DNA of 64,000 bases from Pseudoalteromonas apostichopi (GTDB lineage: Bacteria; Pseudomonadota; Gammaproteobacteria; Enterobacterales; Alteromonadaceae): the NCBI RefSeq assembly GCF_030297135.1, contig NZ_AP028065.1, positions 2,108,001 to 2,172,000 of the forward strand. The letters run 5' to 3'. Positions 26,605-34,240 of this stretch are shown here, one piece after another (the stretch's first letter is position 1; each line of letters starts with the position of its first letter). The notes under the pieces were generated by a model. It ran no database searches and was not told where the DNA came from. It saw only the letters and a list, made by a program, of their open reading frames with translations. A program made the position numbers and the translations under genes.

Positions 26605-27019
26605 ATGGGCGAAGTGGGGACGAGTTGCGGTTTGGTCAGTAGTGGGTATTTTACTCGCGCTGGTGCAACTTGCTGTAGGGAGTACTTTGATTGGAAGTGA
26701 GCAGTTATCGGCATTATTATCTGGTCAGTTTGTTGATGTTGAGCGTTGGCGCGTAGGAGTTATGTTTGTATCAATTGTTCCTATGAATATGCTGCTTATA
26801 TTTGTGGTACCTCTGTTACTTTTAAGTAATTCTTCACTTAGTGCAGCTGTAAAAGAAAGCCTTGCAACAGTACTAAGAGTGATTAAACCGCTAAGCGTGC
26901 TTTGTTTGATTAATATGCTTGTTACCTTTGCTGCACCGTATAGCCTTTTACCTATGCTACTGATGGGGCCTGTATTAGCGTGTACTTTCTTTTGTGCCTA
27001 TAATCGTTTGTTCAAATAA
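26312..27019 (+). CDS. Multi-pass inner membrane protein (BPSS1780-like)
   Basis: 235 residues from ATG 26312, preceded by AAGGA. A short cytosolic N-terminus (MTTTTSTVNTLKLD) with a WLKEGWGLFKKAPF amphipathic motif precedes about six membrane helices (LFLLMTLFAILPGLVQLL, GRVAVWSVVGILLALVQL and others). This resembles the BPSS1780 family of unknown function. It is followed 21 bp later by an ECF sigma factor gene, so it probably belongs to a sigma-regulated envelope operon. Upstream in-frame TTG at 26246 would add an unlikely 22 residues. The first 464 bp of this locus are duplicated inside the island. Confidence 0.7.
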   Translation: MTTTTSTVNTLKLDSTNAPFSDAALWLKEGWGLFKKAPFKLFLLMTLFAILPGLVQLLPAPIGLTLSKWLAPMLMATVWPLLFNLNSNQGFSFRHNTTWAKWGRVAVWSVVGILLALVQLAVGSTLIGSEQLSALLSGQFVDVERWRVGVMFVSIVPMNMLLIFVVPLLLLSNSSLSAAVKESLATVLRVIKPLSVLCLINMLVTFAAPYSLLPMLLMGPVLACTFFCAYNRLFK

Positions 27020-27040
27020 TAATAAAAACATGGAAGTACA

Positions 27041-27544
27041 GTGAAAGCTGATGTTCAAATAAACACATTGCTGAATGAATACGCGCCGCTGTTGGCGCGT
27101 GTTGCTGCAACCTACGAGATCAATCAAGCGTTACAAGATGAGCTAATTCAAGAGATGTCATTGGCGCTTTGGCGCGCATTTGAAAGTAATGAATCATCAA
27201 CAGATATTGCCTTTCGAGGCGATGCTAGCATAAAAACCTATATCGCCCGAATAGCTCACAATAAAGCAGTTGATCATGTGATTAAAGAGCAAAACCGTAA
27301 AGAGGTTGCAAGCTCTGAGAGTGTTGATTACACCCAAGCTTTAAGTGCACACAAATCACAAGACGACAGTTTAGATTTAATGGCTGCCCTGCGTAAATTA
27401 ACGCTGAAATATAGGCAGGTGCTTGCTCTACAGCTTGAAGGGTTTAATCAAAGTGAGATAGCCGAAACACTGGGTCTGTCTGAAGATGCTGTTGCGAAAC
27501 GTGCAAGTAGAGCAAGGCAACAACTTGCAAGCCTAATGGAGTGA
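27041..27544 (+). CDS. ECF-type RNA polymerase sigma factor
   Basis: 167 residues, sigma-70 group 4. Region 2 includes LQDELIQEMSLALWRAF and IKTYIARIAHNKAVDHV; region 4 is LRKLTLKYRQVLALQLEGFNQSEIA with the helix-turn-helix SEIAETLGLSEDAVAKRASRAR. It starts at GTG 27041 and overlaps the downstream gene. No classical zinc-binding anti-sigma factor follows; the next gene, a membrane protein with a short cytosolic N-terminus, may fill that role. The regulon is unknown, though the TGTCAGG/CGTCTA element upstream of the operon is a candidate target. Confidence 0.88.
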   Translation: MKADVQINTLLNEYAPLLARVAATYEINQALQDELIQEMSLALWRAFESNESSTDIAFRGDASIKTYIARIAHNKAVDHVIKEQNRKEVASSESVDYTQALSAHKSQDDSLDLMAALRKLTLKYRQVLALQLEGFNQSEIAETLGLSEDAVAKRASRARQQLASLME

Positions 27545-28119
27545 ATGAAGTGGATAAATTCGAAGCAGATGATCAATTAGCTAAGTGGCAGCAGGCATTC
27601 GTGCAGGCAACGCCGAAAGTGGATAGCGCTGCATTAATTGCACAAACACAAAAGTCGCGAACTAAATTAAAGCTAAAAGGTTTAATAGACTCTTTATTAG
27701 GTGTTGTGGTAACCGTGTTTTGTATTTACGCCATGTTGTTTGAGGCAAAACATACTTATGAAACCTTCATGTTTGCACTATTAGTGCCTATTCCACTAGG
27801 TTTTGGCGTTTGGTCTTACCGTTTAAGACGAAAGCTTTGGCGGGCTGAAACGCTAGACGTAAACGCGATGCTCAACTTTAAAGAAAGCCAGCTGAAACAC
27901 CAAGTTCATTACTGGTATGTGAGCTTTATTGGCTGTGTTGCTCTTTGGTCCGCTCTGCTAATTGTTGCCTTGTTTAACATGGTTATGTTTAAAACATACA
28001 GCCTATGGCTTATCCAGCTTGGTATCAATGGCATTATAGTGTTCGCTGTTTATATACGTCATAAAAAACTAAAATCACAGCTTGCTGCAGCGCTAGAGAG
28101 TATTCAAGCGATGCGCTGA
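27541..28119 (+). CDS. Membrane protein, possible anti-sigma partner
   Basis: 192 residues. A cytosolic N-terminal stretch of about 40 residues contains DDQLAKWQQAFVQATPKVD, then four predicted membrane helices in two pairs: LLGVVVTVFCIYAMLF and FALLVPIPLGFGVW, then FIGCVALWSALLIVALF and LIQLGINGIIVFAVY. The GTG at 27541 overlaps the sigma gene stop; a GTG at 27550 is better spaced from GGAG. Translation coupled to an ECF sigma gene plus membrane anchoring suggests a sigma-sequestering regulator, but the N-terminus lacks a recognisable anti-sigma motif. Confidence 0.6.
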   Translation: MNEVDKFEADDQLAKWQQAFVQATPKVDSAALIAQTQKSRTKLKLKGLIDSLLGVVVTVFCIYAMLFEAKHTYETFMFALLVPIPLGFGVWSYRLRRKLWRAETLDVNAMLNFKESQLKHQVHYWYVSFIGCVALWSALLIVALFNMVMFKTYSLWLIQLGINGIIVFAVYIRHKKLKSQLAAALESIQAMR

Positions 28120-28190
28120 TATTGCTACTTGACGGGCTGTTCCTAAAACTTATATAACTTGTTATTCAAATAATAATAAAGGATATAAAG

Positions 28191-28322
28191 ATGGAAGTTT
28201 TATACAGTATTTTGTTTTGGGGATCGCCAGTCGGCTTAGGGTTGTTCTTTTTCTTATCCTGCACTGGGGCTGGGGTACTTTTCTGGGGGATTGCGCAGCT
28301 TAAGAAAGCCTCATCAAATTAA
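28191..28322 (+). CDS. 43-residue single-pass membrane microprotein
   Basis: MEVLYSILFWGSPVGLG followed by a hydrophobic, glycine-rich stretch and a polar LKKASSN end. ATG at 28191 is preceded by AAAGGATATAAAG, a good ribosome binding site, and a terminator begins at the stop codon. It is the fourth gene of the sigma-factor operon. It has one long transmembrane segment with a cysteine (SCTG). Function unknown; small membrane proteins of this size often modulate a larger membrane partner, but nothing here identifies one. Confidence 0.55.
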   Translation: MEVLYSILFWGSPVGLGLFFFLSCTGAGVLFWGIAQLKKASSN

Positions 28323-28350
28323 AAAGCCGATGTGTGAACATCAGCTTTTT
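28321..28350 (+). terminator. Terminator of the sigma-factor operon
   Basis: AAAAAGC-C-GATGT and ACATC-A-GCTTTTT pair around GTGA, with a T tail; it lies before the convergent galE stop. Confidence 0.85.
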
Positions 28351-28365
28351 AATTTTAGACTTTGA

Positions 28366-29379
28366 CTATTTGTAACCGTTAGGGTTATTACTTTGCCAGC
28401 GCCACGTATCTTGCATCATTTCATCGATGCCTCGTTCAGCTTGCCAGCCAAGCTCTTTTAACGCTTTTTCTGGTGCTGCATAGCAAGCTGCAATGTCACC
28501 TGCTCTACGCGGTGAAATTTGATATGGGACAGCTTGACCGCTGGCTTTTTCAAAAGCGGTAACCATTTGCAGTACTGAGTAACCATTACCTGTGCCAAGG
28601 TTAAATACGTGTGCACCTGTATCAGTTGCAATACGGTTAAGTGCTTTTAAGTGACCTAATGCTAAATCGACGACATGGATATAATCACGAACACCTGTAC
28701 CATCTACAGTATCGTAGTCATCCCCAAATACACCTAGCTTTGCTAGCTTACCCACTGCGACTTGCGAAATATAAGGTAATAAGTTGTTAGGTATACCATT
28801 CGGGTCTTCACCAATCAGGCCGGATTCATGCGCGCCGACAGGGTTAAAGTAACGTAAGATAACAAAGGCAAAGCGTTCATCTGATTTTGCGATATCTTGT
28901 AGCATCATCTCAACCATAAGCTTTGATGTGCCATATGGGTTGGTCGTACCGCCAACCGGGAAGTCTTCACGAATTGGCAAGCTTGCAGGGTCACCGTATA
29001 CAGTTGCTGATGAGCTAAATACTAACTTAAATACGCCAGCGTCACGCATGGCATCAACCAAAGTCAGTGTACCTTGTACGTTGTTTTGGTAATACTCAAT
29101 AGGCTTTACAACCGATTCACCAACCGCTTTTAAACCAGCAAAGTGAATAACACTATCAATTGCGTGTTCACGGAATATTTTGTCTAGGCAGGCTCTATCT
29201 AAAATATCACCTTGATAAAACGTGACGTCTTTGCCAGTGATTTGTTTTACGCGAGCCAATGACTCATTCGATGAATTACTTAAATTATCAAGAACAACAA
29301 CGTCAGTGCCTTGTTGTAATAATTCTAAAACGGTGTGAGAACCGATGTATCCGGCTCCGCCGGTGACTAAAATGGTCAT
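28366..29379 (-). CDS. galE: UDP-glucose 4-epimerase
   Basis: 337 residues, extended SDR enzyme interconverting UDP-glucose and UDP-galactose for galactose use and surface polysaccharide precursors. NAD-binding motif GGAGYIGSHT at the N-terminus, SSSATVYG with the catalytic Ser, YGTSKLM with Tyr/Lys, and a C-terminal RAGDIAACYA substrate-binding block. The length equals E. coli GalE (338). It stands alone, without galT or galK, so the role is likelier in polysaccharide synthesis than in Leloir catabolism. It converges with the sigma-factor operon. Confidence 0.95.
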   Translation of the reverse strand: MTILVTGGAGYIGSHTVLELLQQGTDVVVLDNLSNSSNESLARVKQITGKDVTFYQGDILDRACLDKIFREHAIDSVIHFAGLKAVGESVVKPIEYYQNNVQGTLTLVDAMRDAGVFKLVFSSSATVYGDPASLPIREDFPVGGTTNPYGTSKLMVEMMLQDIAKSDERFAFVILRYFNPVGAHESGLIGEDPNGIPNNLLPYISQVAVGKLAKLGVFGDDYDTVDGTGVRDYIHVVDLALGHLKALNRIATDTGAHVFNLGTGNGYSVLQMVTAFEKASGQAVPYQISPRRAGDIAACYAAPEKALKELGWQAERGIDEMMQDTWRWQSNNPNGYK

Positions 29380-29609
29380 AAAATATCCATGAACTATACC
29401 TGGTTGAATTAGCCTTATTTCAGCACATTTTGCGTTAAATTACATAAATAAATTGTGATTCATAACAATAAAGCAAAAATATGAATCGCTTGTTTTTGAT
29501 TACATTTTGCACCATATTGGTTACACCTAAGTGTTTAGATATTAAGCTATAGTTAATTGTCAGCAGCTAAAATTTAATCATTAGCTATACCTGTTAAGTG
29601 GAGAAACAG

Positions 29610-30113
29610 ATGAATACAGTAAAAAAAATTGCCTTAGCAATGGTCATTGCACTACCTGCTTTTGCTCATGCAGGAGAGGCAAAAGTTAAATGGCATGACT
29701 TTAACGATTACCGTGATGTAGAACCTGGCAACAATTCACCAAAAGGTTCATTTCATAAAAATGTGGCGAAAAATTTTGAAAAACACTTCAACAAGCTTGC
29801 CGAAAAGTTACCTGAAGGCTACACCTTTAACGTTGAAGTGACAGAGCTTGACCTAGCCGGTGATGTGCGTTTTGGTACCATGAATGAGTTACGTATCATC
29901 AAGCCAATTTACTTCCCACGTATCGACCTAAATTATTCGATTACCGATAAAAACGGTAAAGTGATAAGCGAAGCAAATGATATCAAGCTTAAAGATATGG
30001 GATTTATGGATCGCATGAAAATGGGGCGCGATGAAGCCTACTATTACGATAAGCGTTTAATCACTGATTGGTTTGAAGATGAGTTATTGCCGTCGTTAAA
30101 TCTGGGTGAATGA
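29610..30113 (+). CDS. Exported DUF3016-family protein
   Basis: 167 residues with a signal peptide (MNTVKKIALAMVIALPAFAHA). The mature part contains WHDFNDYRDVEPGN and ends LITDWFEDELLPSL, the pattern of DUF3016, a periplasmic family of unknown function in Alteromonadales. The ATG at 29610 is preceded by GGAG; an upstream GTG at 29598 would only lengthen the signal sequence. It is divergent from galE with a 230-bp AT-rich intergenic region and appears monocistronic. Downstream is a repeat cluster rather than an obvious terminator. Confidence 0.75.
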   Translation: MNTVKKIALAMVIALPAFAHAGEAKVKWHDFNDYRDVEPGNNSPKGSFHKNVAKNFEKHFNKLAEKLPEGYTFNVEVTELDLAGDVRFGTMNELRIIKPIYFPRIDLNYSITDKNGKVISEANDIKLKDMGFMDRMKMGRDEAYYYDKRLITDWFEDELLPSLNLGE

Positions 30114-30521
30114 TAGCTGTCAGCTGTCAGTTTAAAGTTGAACTGTGTTGTTTGTGGGTCTTGTAAAAGACCTATATCGTGGGAGGCGTTTTAACGCCGA
30201 AAAACAATTAACGGCTAAAGCTGCTCCCACATGTTGGCGCGAAATTTATTTCGCACGAAAATATTTGCACAAAGATAAGTGAATGAGGAAGTGATGATAA
30301 TACTTTTTTGTTTCCCTCTAAAGCGCAGCGCCTCTTTGTGAATTAAAGATCTTTTTCCAACCACAGAGGACACAGAGAGCACAGAGGAAAAGAAGAGAGA
30401 TTCAAATAGTGTTTATGTTCAGCGAAGCGTCTCTTATCTCTCTTTGTGAGATTAAATGTCTTTGGTGTAGGCGTGAAATTTATTTCGCGCGTAAGCCTCT
30501 ATAAAAATAGAGGCTTCTACG
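30114..30521. repeat. Gene-free spacer with several REP-like repeats
   Basis: Contains AGCTGTCAG repeats (30115-30130), a hairpin with GTGGGAG/CTCCCAC arms (30179-30229), and two copies of the palindromic unit also seen after polA (30236-30257 and 30470-30491). It also has a purine-rich CCACAGAGGACACAGAGAG unit (30360-30378), and a TCTCTTTGTGAGATTAAA segment (30438-30455) related to CTCTTTGTGAATTAAA at 30332-30347. No gene is supported. This looks like nested dispersed elements. Confidence 0.6.
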
Positions 30522-30812
30522 TTACTTAAACGTCGCTAACAGTTGTAGTAACTGTTGCAGTTTAATAACGGTTTTTTTCAGTTTTTCTTCGTCCATACCG
30601 TCGTTGCTTAAGCTTTCTACATCAGCAGCAACATCGAGAACGTAAGGTTTAAAGCGTTTTGCTTCAAAATCAAAGCCAGCATCTTTTGCAAATAAGGCTT
30701 TGAATTTACCATGGCCTTGCTGCTGTAAGTCATCTAATTTTTTATCAGCATCAAGTGCCTGACGATAAACGATTTTTAGGTTAGCATTGAGTTGTTCAAT
30801 AATTGAATCCAT
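30522..30812 (-). CDS. Small cytosolic helical protein, unknown
   Basis: 96 residues, entirely helical and charged: MDSIIEQLNANLKIVYRQAL, then AGFDFEAKRFKPYVLDVAAD and a C-terminal LKKTVIKLQQLLQLLATFK helix with heptad-like leucines. No signal peptide. The FD...RF..YV..V spacing faintly recalls PriC-type primosomal proteins, but PriC is about twice as long, so this is only a suggestion. The ATG at 30812 has AGGAAA upstream. It is divergent from the small gene at 30885. Confidence 0.6.
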   Translation of the reverse strand: MDSIIEQLNANLKIVYRQALDADKKLDDLQQQGHGKFKALFAKDAGFDFEAKRFKPYVLDVAADVESLSNDGMDEEKLKKTVIKLQQLLQLLATFK

Positions 30813-30884
30813 TTTTTTCCTAAAGCTTTAGACTGCAATGCCGATATAGTACGTGGATTGTCATAAAAAGTCAGGTAATGAACT

Positions 30885-31097
30885 ATGAATATATCAGGAT
30901 CAAGCCTACCAGCGATGAGTGGCGGTGGCGAAAGTGCAGAAGTTTACAGCGCATCGCTTGCTAAAAAACAGCAAAAGGCTGATGGTGCTGCGGCACTTGC
31001 ACTTATCGAAGGCGCAGCAACATCGAGTGCTGCAGCGCAAACACCTGCTAAGTCGGTAACTGCGACACTAGGTAACAACGTAAACGTATACGTTTAG
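30885..31097 (+). CDS. Small YjfB-like putative motility protein
   Basis: 70 residues, Ala/Ser rich: MNISGSSLPAMSGGG, then a helix VYSASLAKKQQKADGAAALA and a C-terminal LGNNVNVYV. The layout (short leader, one helix with lysines, terminal LGxNxxV) resembles the YjfB 'putative motility protein' family, small proteins of unknown action. AGGT lies 9 nt before the ATG. A MITE-like element starts 15 bp after its stop codon. Moderate confidence in it being a gene, low in the family. Confidence 0.55.
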   Translation: MNISGSSLPAMSGGGESAEVYSASLAKKQQKADGAAALALIEGAATSSAAAQTPAKSVTATLGNNVNVYV

Positions 31098-31111
31098 TTG
31101 TTAAATTAGAT

Positions 31112-31377
31112 AGGGCGTGTTGACCCTTTATGATTGATTTTGCAGCAGTGTGTTTGGTATTTAGGCAAGGCAGAGCCTATGTAGTGTGGTTGTTCCACAT
31201 AAATAGGCGATAACGCAGCATTAATGCCAAACACGCGCTGCCCTTCGGGTTCTTCCTAGGGGCGATTAACTCTTTGTTACTCGATTTTTACTTAGCCCAC
31301 TAGGTTACAAATCTCGCGCCGCGATTAAATCGCCCCTAGAGTGAACAAATTTCAATCAATAAAGGTCAACACGCCCT
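31112..31377. mobile_element. MITE-like element overlapping the epmB 3' end
   Basis: 266 bp with terminal inverted repeats beginning AGGGCGTGTTGACC on both ends; the homology extends into TTTAT(G/T)GATTG over about 30 bp. Internal inverted repeats (GTGTTTGGTATT/AATGCCAAACAC and AGGGGCGATTAA/TTAAATCGCCCCT) make it highly structured. It encodes nothing. The right terminal repeat supplies the last codons and TGA of epmB. Confidence 0.75.
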
Positions 31378-32379
31378 TAGATCGATAGGCGTTTTACTTT
31401 TTTCGCCACCGATCTCGCGCACCAGCTTAGGAACCAAGAATCCCGGCAATGCTGCCAGCATAGCCGTCACGATTTCTCGTGCCTGACTCTCAGCTATATC
31501 AAAATGGCTGGCACCCTCAACTTTATCTAGTAGATGTAAGTAGTAAGGAAGTATATCTGCCTCAAAAAGTGCTTCACTTAGTGCAACTTGTGAATCAACA
31601 GAATCATTCACATCTTTCAGTAATACCGCTTGATTTAATAACGTAACCCCCGCGACTTTTAATTTTTGCATAGCCGCTTTAAATTCATCATCAATTTCGT
31701 TGGCGTGATTGATATGGTTTATAAACACCACTTTTAAAGGCGATGCAGCAAAGCGCGAACATAGCTCATCGGTAATTCTTGCTGGGATCACCACAGGCAA
31801 GCGGCTATGAATACGCATGCGTTTAATTTGCGGTAGCTGTTCGAGCTCATCCATAAACCAACTAACAGCATCGTCCTTGGCCATCAATGGATCACCACCA
31901 CTCAAAATGACTTCGTTGATGTTGGCGTCGGCTTTTATATATGCCAGTGCCTCAATTAAACTGCGTTTGTTTAATTGGTTTTCTTGATAAGGAAAATGAC
32001 GTCTAAAACAATAGCGGCAATTTACAGCACAACCGGTTTTAAACATCACTAAAACGCGAGAGCGATACTTGTGTAATAAGCCCGGTTGATTATTATCTTG
32101 TTCTTTTAGAGGGTCTTTATCGTAACCTGTTTTTGCTAAAAACTCTTGGTGTTTTGGCATCACTTGCAGCAAAAGAGGGTCGTTTATGTCGCCATAACGC
32201 ATTTTTTTGATAAAAGGCAGTGGCACACGGACAGGAAAAAGACTGCGTGCTTTGAGGTCTTTTTCGTCTACTTTGCTTGATAATCCTAGCATTTCTAGCA
32301 AGCGTTCAGGACAAGTGACAACATTTGCCAATTCTTTTTGCCAGTTTTTATGCAAATTTACTTCATTTCTTTGTATCAT
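31366..32379 (-). CDS. epmB: EF-P beta-lysylation protein (lysine 2,3-aminomutase type)
   Basis: Radical SAM/PLP enzyme that makes (R)-beta-lysine for EF-P modification. The cluster motif CAVNCRYCF has C117, C121 and C124; GGDPLM and the RIHSRLPVVIP block are typical. 337 residues from ATG 32379. It is divergent from efp with only 41 bp between starts, an arrangement that matches their joint function. The C-terminus (KTPIDLRAC) is cut short: the final AGG GCG TGT TGA lies within the inverted repeat of a MITE, so the natural end has been replaced by element sequence. The catalytic part is intact. Confidence 0.93.
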   Translation of the reverse strand: MIQRNEVNLHKNWQKELANVVTCPERLLEMLGLSSKVDEKDLKARSLFPVRVPLPFIKKMRYGDINDPLLLQVMPKHQEFLAKTGYDKDPLKEQDNNQPGLLHKYRSRVLVMFKTGCAVNCRYCFRRHFPYQENQLNKRSLIEALAYIKADANINEVILSGGDPLMAKDDAVSWFMDELEQLPQIKRMRIHSRLPVVIPARITDELCSRFAASPLKVVFINHINHANEIDDEFKAAMQKLKVAGVTLLNQAVLLKDVNDSVDSQVALSEALFEADILPYYLHLLDKVEGASHFDIAESQAREIVTAMLAALPGFLVPKLVREIGGEKSKTPIDLRAC

Positions 32380-32420
32380 TGACACGTAGATTACTCGAAA
32401 TTATTTAGACAGAGGAAACG

Positions 32421-32987
32421 ATGGCGAATTATAGCACCAATGAGTTCAAGGGCGGCCTAAAAATTATGTTAGACGGCGAACCTTGCAGCATCTTAGAAAA
32501 TGAAATGGTAAAACCAGGTAAAGGCCAGGCGTTTAACCGTGTTCGTATTCGTAAACTTATCACAGGTAAAGTACTAGAAAAAACATTCAAGTCAGGTGAA
32601 TCAGTTGAAGGTGCAGACGTAATGGATACAGATTTAGCGTATCTATACACTGACGGTGAGTTCTGGCACTTCATGAACAACGAAACATTTGAGCAAATCG
32701 CTGCTGACGAAAAAGCGCTTGGCGACAATGCAAAATGGTTAGTTGAAAATGACGTTTGTACAATCACGCTTTGGAACGGTAGCCCAATCGCTGTGACTCC
32801 ACCAAACTTCGTTGAATTAGAAATCACTGAAACAGATCCAGGTCTAAAAGGTGATACAGCGGGTACTGGCGGTAAACCGGCAACATTAAGCACAGGTGCT
32901 GTTGTTCGTGTTCCTCTATTCGTACAAATCGGCGAAGTGATCAAAGTTGATACACGTAGCGGTGAATACGTGAGCCGTGTTAAGTAA
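32421..32987 (+). CDS. efp: Translation elongation factor P
   Basis: 188 residues, three beta-barrel domains. It relieves ribosome stalling at polyproline. The modification loop reads VKPGKGQAF with Lys34 conserved, the residue that EpmA lysylates with EpmB-made beta-lysine. The C-terminal block VRVPLFVQIGEVIKVDTRSGEYVSRV is complete. It is divergent from epmB and followed by epmA on the same strand, so substrate and modifying enzymes form one locus. A MITE-like element and a terminator separate efp from epmA. Confidence 0.97.
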   Translation: MANYSTNEFKGGLKIMLDGEPCSILENEMVKPGKGQAFNRVRIRKLITGKVLEKTFKSGESVEGADVMDTDLAYLYTDGEFWHFMNNETFEQIAADEKALGDNAKWLVENDVCTITLWNGSPIAVTPPNFVELEITETDPGLKGDTAGTGGKPATLSTGAVVRVPLFVQIGEVIKVDTRSGEYVSRVK

Positions 32988-33000
32988 CAGGCTTTGTTAA

Positions 33001-33160
33001 TACCAATTCGCAATAATACTTAATCATTTTGAGGGATTAAACCTGTCGCTAGCTACGTTAAAAATTTCTGATTTAGAACAACTAAATAACGAAATTTTTG
33101 CCTTGCTATCAACAAGGTTTTATTGCCTCAAAATAGACCACTTAATTAAGCGAGTTGGTA
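33001..33160. mobile_element. MITE-like element between efp and epmA
   Basis: 160 bp bounded by imperfect inverted repeats TACCAATTCGC... and ...GCGAGTTGGTA; inner parts (TTTTGAGG and CCTCAAAATA) also pair. The first 35 bp match the element at 36406-36509, so both belong to one family. No coding content. It starts 13 bp after the efp stop. Confidence 0.75.
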
Positions 33161-33172
33161 TGAATTATTATA

Positions 33173-33200
33173 AAATCCCAGCTTCTGCTGGGATTTTTTT
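33173..33200 (+). terminator. Terminator between efp and epmA
   Basis: AAATCCCAGC and GCTGGGATTT pair around TTCT with a run of T. It ends only 12 bp before the epmA ATG, so epmA must use either read-through or a promoter hidden in this short gap or the preceding MITE. Confidence 0.85.
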
Positions 33201-33211
33201 TGGGAAACACT

Positions 33212-34186
33212 ATGTCTAATGTCCTTTGGCAACCAAGCGCCGATATTGAAACTTTACGCCACCGTGCCGCTATCATCCGCCGTATTCGCGAGTTCTTTTA
33301 TGCACGTGATGTTATGGAGGTTGAAACGCCAAGCTTAAGTGCGGCCAGTGTAACCGATGTGCATTTAGCGACATTTAGTACCGAGTTTGTTGGTCCTGGT
33401 CATGCTGGTGGCTTACCACTTTATTTGCAAACGTCACCTGAGTTTGCCATGAAGCGTTTACTTGCTGCAGGCTCTGGGGCTATTTTCCAGCTATGCAAAG
33501 CCTTTCGTAATGAAGAGGCGGGTAGTCATCATAATCCTGAATTTACAATGCTTGAGTGGTATCGTCCGGGTTTTGATGAATTTGCCCTTATGGATGAAAT
33601 GGATGAGCTTATGCAATTAGTGCTTGGCGTAGAAAGCGCAGAGCGACTAACTTATCAACAAGCTTTTATGAACGCCTTAGGTGTTGACCCATTAACCGCT
33701 AATATCAGCACTTTGCAGCAACTAGCAACGGAGCAGGGCTTTGCCGATATTGCTGCGCATGAAACGCACCGAGATACCTTGTTGCAGCTATTATTTTGTA
33801 TGAAGGTAGAGCCAACGATTGGCCAAGAAAAGCCTTGTTTTGTTTATCATTTTCCAGCTTCGCAAGCGGCTCTTGCCCAAATTTGCCAACATGATGAGCG
33901 AGTCGCAGGGCGCTTTGAGTTATATTTCAAGAATATGGAGCTGGCAAACGGCTTTAATGAACTAACAGATGGCAAAGAGCAAGCAGCTCGCTTTTGTGAA
34001 GACAATCAATACCGTGAAGCGAATGGTTTAAAGCAAGTGCCAATGGATGAGCGCTTAATCGCTGCGCTAGAGCATGGCTTACCACAATGTGCGGGTGTAG
34101 CGCTGGGTATTGATCGACTCATTATGCTGGCAACGAATAAGCAAAAGATTAAAGACGTACTCGCCTTTGATGTTGAAAGGGCTTAA
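33212..34186 (+). CDS. epmA: EF-P lysyltransferase (GenX/PoxA/YjeA)
   Basis: 324 residues, a paralogue of the class II lysyl-tRNA synthetase catalytic core without the anticodon-binding domain. It attaches (R)-beta-lysine to Lys34 of EF-P. Motifs include VETPSLSAASVTDVH (motif 1 region), FRNEEAGSHHNPEFTMLEWY (motif 2), and AGVALGIDRLIML (motif 3). ATG 33212 (MSNVLWQPSAD) is chosen over a TTG 12 nt upstream, because it gives the E. coli EpmA length. The T-run of a terminator abuts its ribosome-binding region (TGGGA). Confidence 0.95.
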   Translation: MSNVLWQPSADIETLRHRAAIIRRIREFFYARDVMEVETPSLSAASVTDVHLATFSTEFVGPGHAGGLPLYLQTSPEFAMKRLLAAGSGAIFQLCKAFRNEEAGSHHNPEFTMLEWYRPGFDEFALMDEMDELMQLVLGVESAERLTYQQAFMNALGVDPLTANISTLQQLATEQGFADIAAHETHRDTLLQLLFCMKVEPTIGQEKPCFVYHFPASQAALAQICQHDERVAGRFELYFKNMELANGFNELTDGKEQAARFCEDNQYREANGLKQVPMDERLIAALEHGLPQCAGVALGIDRLIMLATNKQKIKDVLAFDVERA

Positions 34187-34208
34187 TTTATTAGGTTCTA
34201 GGAATTTG

Positions 34209-34233
34209 GGTGCTAAGTAAAAAACTTAGCACC
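34209..34233. terminator. Hairpin between convergent epmA and TonB receptor genes
   Basis: GGTGCTAAGT and ACTTAGCACC form a 10-bp stem with a short A-rich loop, placed between two convergent stops. It lacks a T tract, so it may act as an mRNA 3'-end stabiliser rather than a classic terminator. Confidence 0.5.
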
Positions 34234-34240
34234 GAATTGC

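Noticed and set aside
32429..33013. 194-codon minus-strand open frame
   Set aside because: Antisense shadow of efp; the efp reading is unambiguous.
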